Shown: in pieces, positions 1 through 9,178 of the stretch
Layout of the letters: each line of letters opens with the position of its first letter
How positions within the stretch are numbered: the first letter of the stretch is position 1
Source: Priapulus caudatus
Taxonomy: Eukaryota > Priapulida > Priapulimorpha > Priapulimorphida > Priapulidae
Length of the DNA: 30,801 bases
Direction: 5' to 3'
NCBI RefSeq assembly: GCF_000485595.1
Contig: NW_014577322.1
Coordinates: 29,921 to 60,721, forward strand
Program-made: the position numbers and the translations under genes
The notes under the pieces: model-generated
Databases searched by the model: none
Told to the model about the DNA's origin: nothing
The model's input: the letters and a program-made list of their open reading frames with translations, nothing else

Positions 1-284
1 TAAACTAGGGGGCGTGTTTTTTTTACCGTAACACTAATTAATGCATAAAATCGCCACCACACCATAGACGATATTTGGGGTTCTTGTATATATAAGATAT
101 AGCCGAGTCGGTGTACAGCAAGTCCAGTAAGTACAGTAAGTGTGGGACAGGTTGACTGTTGTATTGTCTGCAGTGCATGCGTGGTACTGTAAAAATACAT
201 GCGCCGGGTGTCCTGGTCGAATAGTACTTCTTGACGATCGATTCCGGCGCTGTCAAACTTTTATTGTGGTGGAATTTTCCAAAC

Positions 285-352
285 GGGGCGCAACGATTCA
301 AACGGGGGGGGAGTTTTTCCAAACGGGGCGGGCGCGCCCCGTTTGCGCAACG
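285..352. repeat. CAAACGGGGCG-type GC-rich repeat with inverted copy
   Basis: The motif CAAACGGGG occurs three times head to tail (near 281, 299 and 320), and once inverted as CGCCCCGTTTG (336-346). The last two form a near-perfect GC palindrome. It lies upstream of INSIG exon 1; no promoter role can be shown. Confidence 0.6.
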
Positions 353-356
353 TGGG

Positions 357-440
357 GAGAACCCTGCCTAACCCTAACCCTATCAAATAGTTACCAGGGT
401 ACGTTCCGGCAGTACCCCGGGGGACATAGACCCTCTCAGC
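357..440 (-). mobile_element. isolated end of the GGGTCTATGTCCCCC TIR family
   Basis: Read on the - strand this gives AGGGTCTATGTCCCCC, then TACTGCCGGAACGTACCCTG and GTAACTATTTGATAGGG, the same end found at 14918-15535 and 24731-24915. Only one end is present here, so this is a solo terminus or a truncated element. The short CCCTAACCCTAACCC run at its edge recurs at 24867-24884 and belongs to the family; it is not a telomere. Confidence 0.7.
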
Positions 441-625
441 GCAACTGACTGCATCTATAGCTATTCTAAACATGAATGTACACTTTGAGAGACTTTGAAA
501 TTTTTTGTGATAAAGTCTGGCAGGAATGTTCTACTTCTAGCAATATTCCAGTGAGTCAGTTAGAAATTTAAGTCTATGATTATATTTTGAATTTTGTTAG
601 ATTGAAAGAAAGTGTCAGGGTGACA

Positions 626-757
626 ATGGCAGGGACAATGGCAAGTTCTAGGCCTGTGACTAATCCAAGCGTTAAAATCATACAACATCTAATGTTGCGG
701 GGAATGCTTCTTTTCATCATTGGAGTTTTCTTTTCATTGATGCTAAATCTTCTACAA
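626..757 (+). CDS. INSIG: INSIG exon 1 (start codon and first membrane helix)
   Basis: Codes for residues 1-44, ending MLNLLQ just before donor GTAAGT at 758. The ATG at 626 is the first in frame after a TAA at 569-571; a second ATG at 638 is also possible. The hydrophobic run from RGMLLF to LNLLQ is transmembrane helix 1. A pyrimidine-rich AG at 599-600 could be an acceptor for a 5' UTR intron. Confidence 0.9.
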
Positions 758-3700
758 GTAAGTTGATCATTGAATTTGTCTCACCTATTATTAGGCTAAT
801 TCCTTTAAGTTTATGCAGGGTTCCTACAATTTGATTTGAGGACAGTTGTTGAATTTCGTATCTATGCATTTTCTTTCTAAGAAAATTAATAATTTGTTTA
901 GAACCGCAGAGTTATAATCGGTTCTCATCTATTGGTATCAAAATTACTTTCCTTAACCCAGCATTGATATTAAAGTGATTACGTCACCGTAAATACTAAA
1001 AAATTAAAAAACAAAAAATTCTACTTTTACACAAAAAATAAGTAATTCTGTTCACTTTTTATGGTTAAATTGCTGCATTATACTTCTTATATATTGTTTG
1101 ATGTGAACATACACTCGTGACGCATACATAGCCCATAGCAAGCAATTAATGTCAGGAACAGTAATATCAAATCGACCAGGTTTTTTGGATTTTTAACTAG
1201 TTGAGAAACAATCTTATCAGGTAAGAATTTGACGATACGTTTAGTCCCATTAGTTCTTACTTTTAATGTAAAAATAATGGTAACAAAAATTTTACAAATT
1301 TCACCATAGAAAATTCGTGACGTAGTCAATTTAAGCTAATAATTTCCAACGTGGTAACTTTAAATTAATTTCCCGAAATTCACATATCAAACAGCAGTGT
1401 GCATTTTGTTTCTATTTTAGGTTCAGCGAAAGATTACTCTGTTCCCACCAGAGGTGCTAGACAGTGTCACATGCAGTGCGTGGTGGGTTGCACCATGCTG
1501 TGGGGCGGCCGCTGGTAAGTCAGTACTCATCATCTCAAAGACGTCAACAAAAGACAACACCAACTGCGATTGCACTTTATTATTTATCAGTATCACAGAC
1601 AGGAATCACTTGCTAAACAACGTGTGAAACTGCATTTCAAAGTGCGATGTGGTACCAGGGGTTACTCTGGGAAATTGAAAAGTGTAGCCAAAAAATAATA
1701 GCCAATAGGCTTTTTTTGTAGCCAATGTTAATAATGTGTAGCAATTTTTCGTCCACATAATTTCATTCTAAATTACCTACATGAACAAAATACACAGAAT
1801 CTCAGCTCTGTGATGCTTGTAGGGGAGTCAGAATCTGGACCTTTGCTTGCTATGAGTTGCCAATTATGCAAATTGGTCACTTTTAGCCAAAAATAACCAG
1901 TCTAATGTTTTTTACAGCCAGTACAAAAAAAGTGTAGCAATTGGCTATTTTGACGAGTGGTAGCGTAACACCTGTGGTACTATGTAGGACTGTGTGCAGC
2001 ACAGATTTAGCGCATACCAGCGATGTACCACCGTATTGACAGGGTGATACCACTGATAGCACGGACTTCTATGTTACACTGTTGACGGCAGTTCTCTCAC
2101 GGTAGCTTGTTTGTACCAGGGTAAAAAATACACAGGAACGATGAGCGATTCGATCTTCAAACCTCCGAAATCGCTCCCGTGAGGCTCAAAATAGCTCTCG
2201 TAAAATTTTTGACGACAGCTATTTTTCCCACAGACTTTTGGAAGAGGTCCCGTGAAAAAAATGTAATTTTTTCCCTGGTTTGTACCTGCAGCGATTATCG
2301 GCCTCATGTACCCGTGTCTGGATGACAAGCTGGGAGAGCCGCACCGCTTTCAGCGGGAATGGTCGAGTGTGATGCGATGTGTCGCCGTATTCGTCGGCAT
2401 CAACCACGCCAGCGCTGTATCCTTGCCGCCAGTACGAACCGCAGGCCGGTTTGTGCGCGATCGTCGCGATTGCACTGTGCAACACATGCAAGGTTTTCGT
2501 AAACTGCGTATTGTTACGTTATTGTGTTTACTAAGTACCGTGAATGTAGTCATAATCGTAGGTATAGTCATATCTGCACAATCCTATTCTTCTGCTTTCT
2601 TCTTCATCTTCTTCTTCTTCTTCTTCTTCATCTTCTTCTTCTTCTTCTTCTTCTTCTTCTTCATCTTTAGCTCATCTGACATAGTCAGATGCAGCTTGTA
2701 GAATCGCATGATCGTCCGTGCGTCCGTCCGTCCGTGCGTCCGTGCGTCCGTCAACAGTTGGGCACAAATCTAAACGGCTCGACGTACGGTCACGATATTC
2801 GGGACGTGGGGGGGTAATCCGAAAACGAGTTGGGATGTCGAAGCTGGGGGTCAAAGGTCAAAGGTCAAGAGGTGTAAAAGAAGGGGGAACATTCACTCCT
2901 TAACTTAAGGTATAGGGAGGAAATGCAGAATTGCGGCACAAATCTAAACGGCTCGACCTAGGCTCGTGATAGTCGGTGTATAGCATCATGGTAGGAAAAG
3001 CCATCACTGTGCCGAAATTGGAGGTCACAGGTCAAAGGTCAATGGGCACAGGGCAGATTTTAGACATTTTCTGAGGACATGGTCTGACGGAGCGATTGAA
3101 AAACTTTTTTGTTTCAGCGGTGACCTAGCATTTTTATGGCATTATTGAAAGGACCATGAAATCTACTTTCTGCTGACATGTGAAGAGTAAGTGTCAGATA
3201 ACCTTTTGACCCTCAAGAGGAGGGTTAAACATGGATTTGTTGACTGTCTGTTAGAAAGAATTTGACTGCCGGGTTTGCTAGTAGAATCTATACATGCCTG
3301 CATGTATGAGGCTACAATGTCACAGTGAAATTTCAAAAGCTAAATTTGGTTAAAGAAGGTTTATGCTCCTTAAATCGTATAATTTCTATGGCATTCTGTA
3401 CTGTCAGTATGTTACATGTAACGTATACCACTGCCAGTGGCTACTGCCAGTGCATGTGTTGGTGGTACTGTGGAGTTTTTGCCTGCGTTAATTGGTTACA
3501 GGTGGCAGCTCTCTATTGCAGCCTGTAGGCTTGCGTAGGTAAATGGATGAGTGCTTACCTATTCTGTCTTGCAGATAGTTGTTGCTACTACGTATGATGG
3601 GAGCTTCCATCTTTAATCTGAAGACACTTAAACGTACGCGCCATCTCGTGGCAACTTTCATAACGATCCCAACGAACATTCTTTTGAGAAGGTTCCTGAT

Positions 3701-5030
3701 ACCATCCCTGTGCATTCCACTGTTTCGGCGTGTATGTGAACACATTTGGGACTAACAGGGTTTACTAGAATCCCACCACTCCACCACAGAGTCACCGCAG
3801 TAGACGTTAGATGAGCGCTGTCGCTATGCGGCACTTGTCTTCTTCTTCTTCCTCTTCTTCTTCTCATGTCACTGCACTACAGTCGACCATTTTATAGTAA
3901 GACAATTTTATATTTTTACGATAGATGTTGCATCCTTGTTTCATAGTTTGCACATATGTTCCCACATTTCACCAACGTTAATAAGTGCAGATCTGGTCTA
4001 ACCATTTACTAAGTCACTGTTGACTCTTCCTTAAGTGATTCTTCAGAAAATTGACTTTGCCAATAACGTCCAGCTGTCTCTAACGCTTGCCGCGCTGTCT
4101 CTCGGCTTGTGGTGGGTCTTCGACCGGTCAAGAAGTGGATTCGGCCTCGGTCTGGGTATAGCGGTCCTGGCGACATTCGTAATACAGGTTCTTGTCTACA
4201 ACGGTGTTTACAAGTAAGTTGTGTTTCTCTTGAGTCTTGTATTGCTATTCAAAACCTTGTTCACATAGTTTATTGTAAAATTTCAGATCATAAAGGCAGA
4301 AGGCTGTGGTGTATGTTCTTCTGCGCATTCAATGTACTGGTACTCAAATTTCATTGCCCAGATTTGTGTGGAAACGATTGATGTCAATATTTAGTGCGAA
4401 GATGATTCGGTTTTGCGACTTTTCGAATACAAATGCAGGGTTAGAGATTAAGTTCTTTACCACTGCCATAGAATAGGGCAGGCAGTAAATTTACTCACCC
4501 AGACAGAATCGTTCGTGCTTTTACTATATGGGTTATTAGGAATTTCTTGGCAGCAAGTATATATGCTGCCAACATTGAGAGCAAGCAGTAAACTCATCCT
4601 TGTAGTTAGCAAAACTGAAACTTGCTGCCCTTGATTTCGAACCCTGCAAACAGCTCTTTTATGGCCCTTGATGTACATTTAGTAGTTGTCTCGTTTCTCT
4701 CATGGATGAACTGAGAGATCATTTGTTCTTGTGGTATATGACCGGCTCATGACACTTGAGCATAGTGCTCAGCTGTACAATAGAGTTTTGGCAGTATCTT
4801 CCATCAGTTGACAATTTCCTGATTTTCATGAGCAAATTGGTGCGGCAGTCAGTTATGCTGTGTGCCCGACTGACCTCTGCTAGCTCTGCAAATCTTATTT
4901 GCTTTGACTTTGCAGGTACACCGAGCCTGACTTCTTGTACATACGGTCATGGCTACCTTCCATATTTTTCTCAGGAGGCGTGACTATAGGAAATATAGGA
5001 CGACAACTGGCAACAGTAAGTTTAGGCTAA
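626..5030 (+). CDS. INSIG: INSIG (insulin-induced gene protein), five coding exons
   Basis: INSIG proteins are ER membrane proteins that bind oxysterol, retain SCAP-SREBP in the ER and help trigger degradation of HMG-CoA reductase. Joining 626-757, 1421-1514, 2292-2416, 4047-4213 and 4916-5015 gives 206 residues with matching phases (0, 1, 0, 2, 0) and no internal stop. From memory of human INSIG1/2 the core aligns without gaps: [100 protein letters not shown] and GNIGRQLA. Asp143 in FDRSRSG corresponds to the SCAP-binding Asp205/Asp149 of human INSIG1/2. The N-terminus is short, like INSIG2. After QLAT the usual tail of roughly 10 residues is unresolved: either a small phase-0 exon lies downstream, or translation reads through to TAA at 5028-5030 (adding VSLG). 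The animal has one INSIG copy in this window. Family assignment is very secure; the two ends are not. Confidence 0.96.
758..1420 (+). other. INSIG intron 1
   Basis: AT-rich intron with GTAAGT donor and TCTATTTTAG acceptor. I see no repeat or conserved coding stretch within it; the open frames are short and unlike any family. Confidence 0.85.
1421..1514 (+). CDS. INSIG: INSIG exon 2
   Basis: Starts after TCTATTTTAG and ends at donor GTAAGT (1515), phase 1. It encodes [20 protein letters not shown] followed by [11 protein letters not shown], matching the conserved lumenal loop and start of helix 2 (LFP, SAWWVPPCCG in vertebrates). Confidence 0.93.
1648..1980. mobile_element. hAT-like MITE in INSIG intron 2
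   Basis: The 8-bp word TGTGGTAC occurs at 1648-1655 and 1973-1980. Between them the ends begin CAGGGGTTAC (1656) and, inverted, GGTGTTAC (ending 1972), and further in both arms carry a GTAGCCA/AGCCAAT-type motif in opposite orientation. An 8-bp duplication with CAGGG-type ends is typical of hAT transposons. At about 317 bp with no coding capacity it is non-autonomous. The right end seems to lack its last two bases, so the boundary is approximate. Confidence 0.6.
2109..2285. mobile_element. hAT-like MITE immediately upstream of INSIG exon 3
   Basis: Perfect 8-bp direct repeats GTTTGTAC at 2109-2116 and 2278-2285 flank a 161-bp element (2117-2277) with inverted ends CAGGGTAAAAAATAC and CAGGGAAAAAATTAC. 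This is the textbook structure of a non-autonomous hAT element. The right end, rich in T and C, lies where the polypyrimidine tract of the exon 3 acceptor (2289-2291) should be. Confidence 0.85.
2292..2416 (+). CDS. INSIG: INSIG exon 3
   Basis: Starts after TACCTGCAG and completes an Ala codon with exon 2. It encodes [20 protein letters not shown] and [20 protein letters not shown], nearly identical to vertebrate INSIG. The donor GTATCC at 2417 is weak, but the homologous exon ends at the same residue (HASA) and phase 0 fits exon 4. Its acceptor lies 6 bp beyond the target-site duplication of a MITE. Confidence 0.95.
2585..2668 (+). repeat. TTC/TCT microsatellite
   Basis: About 80 bases of nearly pure TTC repeat with occasional ATC, in INSIG intron 3. 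It abuts the long repeat that starts at 2668. Confidence 0.95.
2668..3870 (+). repeat. long dispersed repeat, copy 1 (INSIG intron 3)
   Basis: Begins TTTAGCTCATCTGAC with the palindrome CATCTGACATAGTCAGATG, then a CGTC-rich tract, then CAACAGTTGGGCACAAATCT. It matches 5275-6640 strongly over the first roughly 570 bases. Weaker matching blocks follow in the same order: CTCCTTAAATC near 3367, a GCCATCTC...GGCAACT block near 3640 and AGCGCTGTCGCT near 3816. No coding capacity is seen, so it is a non-autonomous transposon or the remains of one. Confidence 0.85.
3871..4046 (+). other. 3' part of INSIG intron 3
   Basis: Nothing recognisable apart from the acceptor CTTCAG at 4041-4046. Confidence 0.7.
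4047..4213 (+). CDS. INSIG: INSIG exon 4
   Basis: Starts after CTTCAG with [20 protein letters not shown], continues through [15 protein letters not shown] (holding the SCAP-binding Asp) and ends NGVY plus two bases of a Lys codon before GTAAGT at 4214. Confidence 0.95.
4214..4915 (+). other. INSIG intron 4
   Basis: Bounded by GTAAGT and TTGCAG. I find no repeat, no RNA gene and no convincing coding sequence in it. Confidence 0.85.
4916..5015 (+). CDS. INSIG: INSIG exon 5 (last recognised coding exon)
   Basis: Starts after TGACTTTGCAG and completes the Lys codon, then [20 protein letters not shown] and [13 protein letters not shown]. The GTAAGT at 5016 looks like a normal donor in phase 0, as in vertebrates, where a very short final exon follows the conserved QLAM. 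If it is not used, the frame ends GTA AGT TTA GGC TAA at 5030. Confidence 0.93.
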
Positions 5031-5116
5031 GCATGCCACGGTTGTCGTCAGAACGTGTGGTAAAAAAATGCATTTGATAATAGATGTATGCGCAGGGTTT
5101 AGTAATTAGCACGGCG

Positions 5117-5122
5117 AATAAA
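5117..5122 (+). terminator. possible INSIG polyadenylation signal AATAAA
   Basis: A perfect AATAAA lies 87 bases after the TAA at 5028-5030 that would end a read-through exon 5. This placement favours a short transcript form. Another AATAAA at 6803-6808 would suit a downstream final exon. Neither is proven. Confidence 0.35.
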
Positions 5123-5274
5123 GAGATATCATTACAGGCCATTCCAAAGTCTATCCTTGCAAAATTTGTCGTAAAACTAGGTGATTGTAGGTTGCTAAGT
5201 GAGAGTGGGGTCAGCAGTCCAGCAGAATTATTTATGAAACCCCTGCGTGCGATACAAAGTAGATATCTGTTTTT

Positions 5275-6640
5275 AGCTCATCTGACATTGTCAGATGCAG
5301 CTTGTAGAATCGCATGAGCGTGCGTCCGTGCGTCTGTGCGTGCGTGCGTCCGTCAACAGTTGGGCACAAATCTAAACGGCTTGACGTACGGTCACGATAT
5401 TCGGGACGTGGGGGGGTAATCTGAAAACGAATTGGGATGTCGAAGCTGGGGGGTCAAAGGTCAAAGGTCAAGAGGTGTAAAAGAAGGGGGAACATTCCCT
5501 CCTTAACTTAAGGTATAGGGAGGAAATGCAGAATTGCGGCACAAATCTAAACGGCTCGACCTAGGCTATCGTGATAGTCGGTGTATAGCATCATGGTAGG
5601 AAAAGCCATCACTGTGCCGAAATTGGAGGTCACAGGTGAAAGGTCAATGGGGCACAGGGCAGATTTTAGACATTTTCTGAGGACATGGTCTGACGGAGCG
5701 ATTGAAAAACTTTTTTGTTTCAGCGGTGACCTACCATTTTTATGGCTTTATTGAAAGGACCATAAAATCTACTTTCCGCTGACATGCGAAGAGTAAGTGT
5801 CGGATAACCTTTTGACCCTCAAGAGAAGGGTTAAACATGGATTTGTTGACTGTTAACAAAGGACTGAACTGCTTTTGCTATTGTGGATGTGAGGCTATAG
5901 TTGCATAGTTCAATTGCAAAGGCCAATGTTTGTTGAACAAGGTTTACGCTCCTTAAATCATATTATTTTCTAAAGCAGTCTGTACTAGCACCCTGAGTAG
6001 CACCCTGTATTAGCACAATGTAATGAACCCTGAATGCTCGCGTGGGTAGGCAAAAACATGGGGGCAGCCCATTATGCATGCATGGGGGTGAACTGGCACT
6101 ATTCTAATCATAATTATTGCCTGGCGACCTGCAATGCAGATGTGTTAACTCACAGCTGAGCGAAATTCTCGCCTGCCTGAATATACTTGGATTTCAGCAA
6201 CTCTATGGAGTGAGGTTATCACGCACGAAGGGTGTTGCCATCTTTGATTATTGATGACACTTTCACGCGCTATCTCACGGCAACTGTTTTTGCTATTACA
6301 CCCCCCTCCACCTGCCCCCTCCTCACACTCTTCCCCCACCACCACCACTACGCTTGCGCTCGACGCATATCCATGATAACATGTTAATATAGCGAAGTCA
6401 TTAAAGTTACGCAGCTGTATCTTTATTACTGTACTACCGGTATAGCAAAGCCTAGCTATCATAGATTTCAGATCTGTATTAGTAGTATCCTAGATATATG
6501 CTCTGAGCGCGAACGTGGTTGCGGGAGGGCGCACTTGATTCGGTTGCCAGTGAGTTTATCAGAAGAATACCCGGCTACAGTACACGTCAGTTGAGCGCTG
6601 TCGCTCTGCGGCACTTGTTTGTTGAAACCTGCTGCGTGAT
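5275..6640 (+). repeat. long dispersed repeat, copy 2 (downstream of INSIG exon 5)
   Basis: Same organisation as 2668-3870: TTTAGCTCATCTGAC palindrome, TGCG/CGTC tetranucleotide tract, AACAGTTGGGCACAAATCT, and near identity to about 5853. The same weaker blocks follow: CTCCTTAAATC near 5951, CTATCTCACGGCAACT near 6269 and AGCGCTGTCGCT near 6594. Both copies have the same orientation and lie 2.6 kb apart. Confidence 0.85.
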
Positions 6641-7017
6641 ATTGAGTACACATGAAGTAGTAGCTGTTTTTTTATTCAACCAGTACCGTGTGAGATTCAA
6701 CAGATGTTCAGTAAGGTCAGCTGTATTTACATGAAAACTCTTGTACAGGATTGATTAGATATTAAGTAATAATTATGATTATAAATGAAACCTATGTGTG
6801 TGAATAAACAGATGTTTATGAGTATAGTATGTACATGCAACTTGCGCGAGGGTGGTTAGTTTTTCTTTGAGGTGCTAAGGTGCACTATGGCATGCGTGCT
6901 TCCGTGCTGATGATGTGTACATATCTTGAGCGAGACAACAAGATTGTCAGTATTTGTGATAGTCAGCAAGAGGATGTTAGTCAGTGGTTTGGAATGTTAG
7001 TCGATTGTGTAGTAGTA
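6641..7017. other. intergenic stretch
   Basis: AT-rich DNA between the long repeat and the TGG tract. It holds an AATAAA at 6803-6808; nothing else is identifiable. Confidence 0.6.
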
Positions 7018-7125
7018 TGGTTATCGGTGGTTTATTGGTGGTTTTGGTGGTTTGGGGGTGATTGGTGGTGGTTGGTGGGTTGGTAAGGTTGTTCAGTTTG
7101 TTGGTGGAAGTTGGTGGTAGGTATA
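7018..7125 (+). repeat. TGG/GGT-rich tract
   Basis: Irregular runs of GGTGG and TTGGTGG. G is confined to this strand. It reads as low-complexity Trp/Gly in one frame, which is not protein-like. Confidence 0.85.
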
Positions 7126-7164
7126 TTGGTATATGCTAATGTTTACGTCGATCAGCATCTGATA

Positions 7165-7485
7165 GCAGGCGTCTACCGTTTCTCTTTTGATAGTACGACT
7201 CTGAATACATGGCTCTTCGAAAAGGCAAAGTCGATTGAGGATGCGAAAAACCGATTGGCTACCTTGTGCATCCAGCTGACTGTTGAAGACCTGCCTCAGT
7301 TTTATGGGGCTGCAAACGCAAGTCCAGTAGAATCTCAACTCTGGGCCGATTGCAGTCAGCTTTTCCGGGCAAGTCTCGGGAGTGTGCGAAGATCTGTATT
7401 TATATTTTATTATTGTTATGATGATTGGCCTTGCTGCCCAAATGATGGCAGTTCCAATGGGAATGTGCAGATGGTGTTTGTATAA
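7165..7485 (+). other. unassigned open frame, possible exon
   Basis: A stop-free frame with less biased composition than its surroundings encodes, among others, GVYRFSFDSTTLNTWLFEKA and IQLTVEDLPQFYGAANASPV, and ends at TAA 7483-7485. It has no ATG near its start. An AG at 7163-7164 could serve as an acceptor. I do not recognise a family. It might be an exon of an unknown gene, an ancient insertion or chance. Confidence 0.2.
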
Positions 7486-8915
7486 TTTGAATATTTATAT
7501 TAACAGAAATTCTGTTTAGCGTGGGAAAATGGTGGACTTCATTAGGCTAGAGGTCACAGCATCTGCGAGCGTAAGTGGAAACAAGTGGTGCGTTAAGTTG
7601 TATTGATTAGCTCTCTTTATTAAGAACATTTCCAAAGAAAATCTTGTTCAGTGATTGGTTGTGGTAGTCGAAGCCAGCCTAGCTGCTATTGTTTGTGCTG
7701 GTAGTCAGGGTGTCTGTGTCAAGTGTTTGAGGAACTATTACAAGGGAAATGAAAGGTTTCATCACTAATTGTACAGTCTACACAGGACAGGATGATCAGC
7801 TCCTCTGTGGGGTCACACTCTTGCACCCCGTTGTTAGAGGCAGGGTCTAGTACAGTGACATATTTGTCCAATGGTCGCGTAGCAGCACATGGTAGCAGTG
7901 ATGCCCCGTAAAACTGGAAATTCGTCCATTTTGGTTTTTGGTTTTTCAAATCGGTTGAGGCCATTTATGTTAGAAACTTGTTTTACTGAAGCTCAGTTTC
8001 ATCTATTTTAATTTGGACATAGCTTTCAATTATATTACCGTGTAGGTGTATCACTTGCTCAAATGGAAAGTAGAAACGTAGAATAGTTGTTTTTACCACT
8101 GGAAGGCTAAGGCCACGTAACAGTTCATTAGTATATTTATAAGTAGTTTTGCATATACCACATCTATTCGAATATCCCGTTTCTCGACATCAAAATGTAA
8201 TACCAGAAGTGAAGTGGGCATTATTTCAGATATTGCCATGGACTATTTTTTACGAAATTTTGGTATTATTAATCGGCATCTTAGCGATGCACGGAAATCA
8301 CCAGAACGTAATACTTGTCTCCTTAAACTGGTCAGAAGCTTCAATCGACGTCCTCTGTTGTGGTTTCGGACCGGTTTCTTCAGGGGCGTGTTACCCCCTT
8401 ACAGCTCTTCATCGCGTGGTATCAGGAAAGCAACCTGGGCAATAAAAGCTTGGGAATCTACAGTAGGTGTCCTTTGATACCTTAAGAGCCTCACGTGCAA
8501 TTTCGAAGGCAGCATTCGGGAGATAGATTTATGCAAATCGTTATATCTGTTTTAGCAATTTACCATGGACAAACTCTGGCTGAAACAAGTAGTGCTTTCA
8601 TAATAGATTTTATACTTTGAAATTACTGATGCATTACTGGTCTTACGTAATGTCACCTGTTACATGAAGGTTGTGTCAACTTTTTTTTTAAATTTTTTGC
8701 AGGAATTTACTATGAACATATGTATACAGTTGAAACTCCTTAATCTGTCACCCTTGGGATTAGTAGTGTGTGGATTAGAAGTGCAGTATTAAAGAAAATA
8801 CCAGACCTCGAAATTTGACTCTTGCGAACTCCGTATGTAAACACGCCTAGTTATATAATGCTTAGTCTTACCAGGTCACTCTACGTACTTATTGATATGC
8901 CGTGAAAGGTAGAAT
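7486..8915. other. intergenic stretch without identifiable features
   Basis: Short open frames occur (for example 8149-8445), but they resemble no family and overlap in several frames. No repeat or RNA gene is recognised. Confidence 0.55.
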
Positions 8916-9178
8916 AATGGAGAGGAGGTAGGCGAGAAATGAGAATAGATGGTAGAAGAGAAATGAGAATGGAAGGTAGGATAGAGATGAGAATGGAAGG
9001 TAGGAGAGAAATGAGAATAGAAGGAAGGGGAGAGATGAGAATAGAAGGTAGGAGAGAAATGAGAATAGAAGGTAGGAGAGAAATGAGAATAGAAGGTAGG
9101 GGAGAATTGAGAATAGAAGGTAGGAGAGAGATGAGAATGGAAGGAGAGAAAGGATAATAGAATAAAGGAGAGAAAGAA
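8916..9178 (+). repeat. 24-bp purine-rich minisatellite
   Basis: About nine copies of GGTAGGAGAGAAATGAGAAT plus AGAA, with small variants. The strand is almost entirely purine, and 24 is a multiple of three, so spurious long open frames run through it on both strands. Confidence 0.95.

Noticed and set aside
362-384. CCCTAACCCTAACCC, also at 24867-24884, considered as telomeric repeat
   Set aside because: Only two or three units, and both occurrences lie within the same dispersed TIR family.
4620-4660. GGTTCGAAATC on the - strand, considered as the B box of a tRNA or SINE
   Set aside because: The flanking bases do not form a T stem and no A box or acceptor stem is found.
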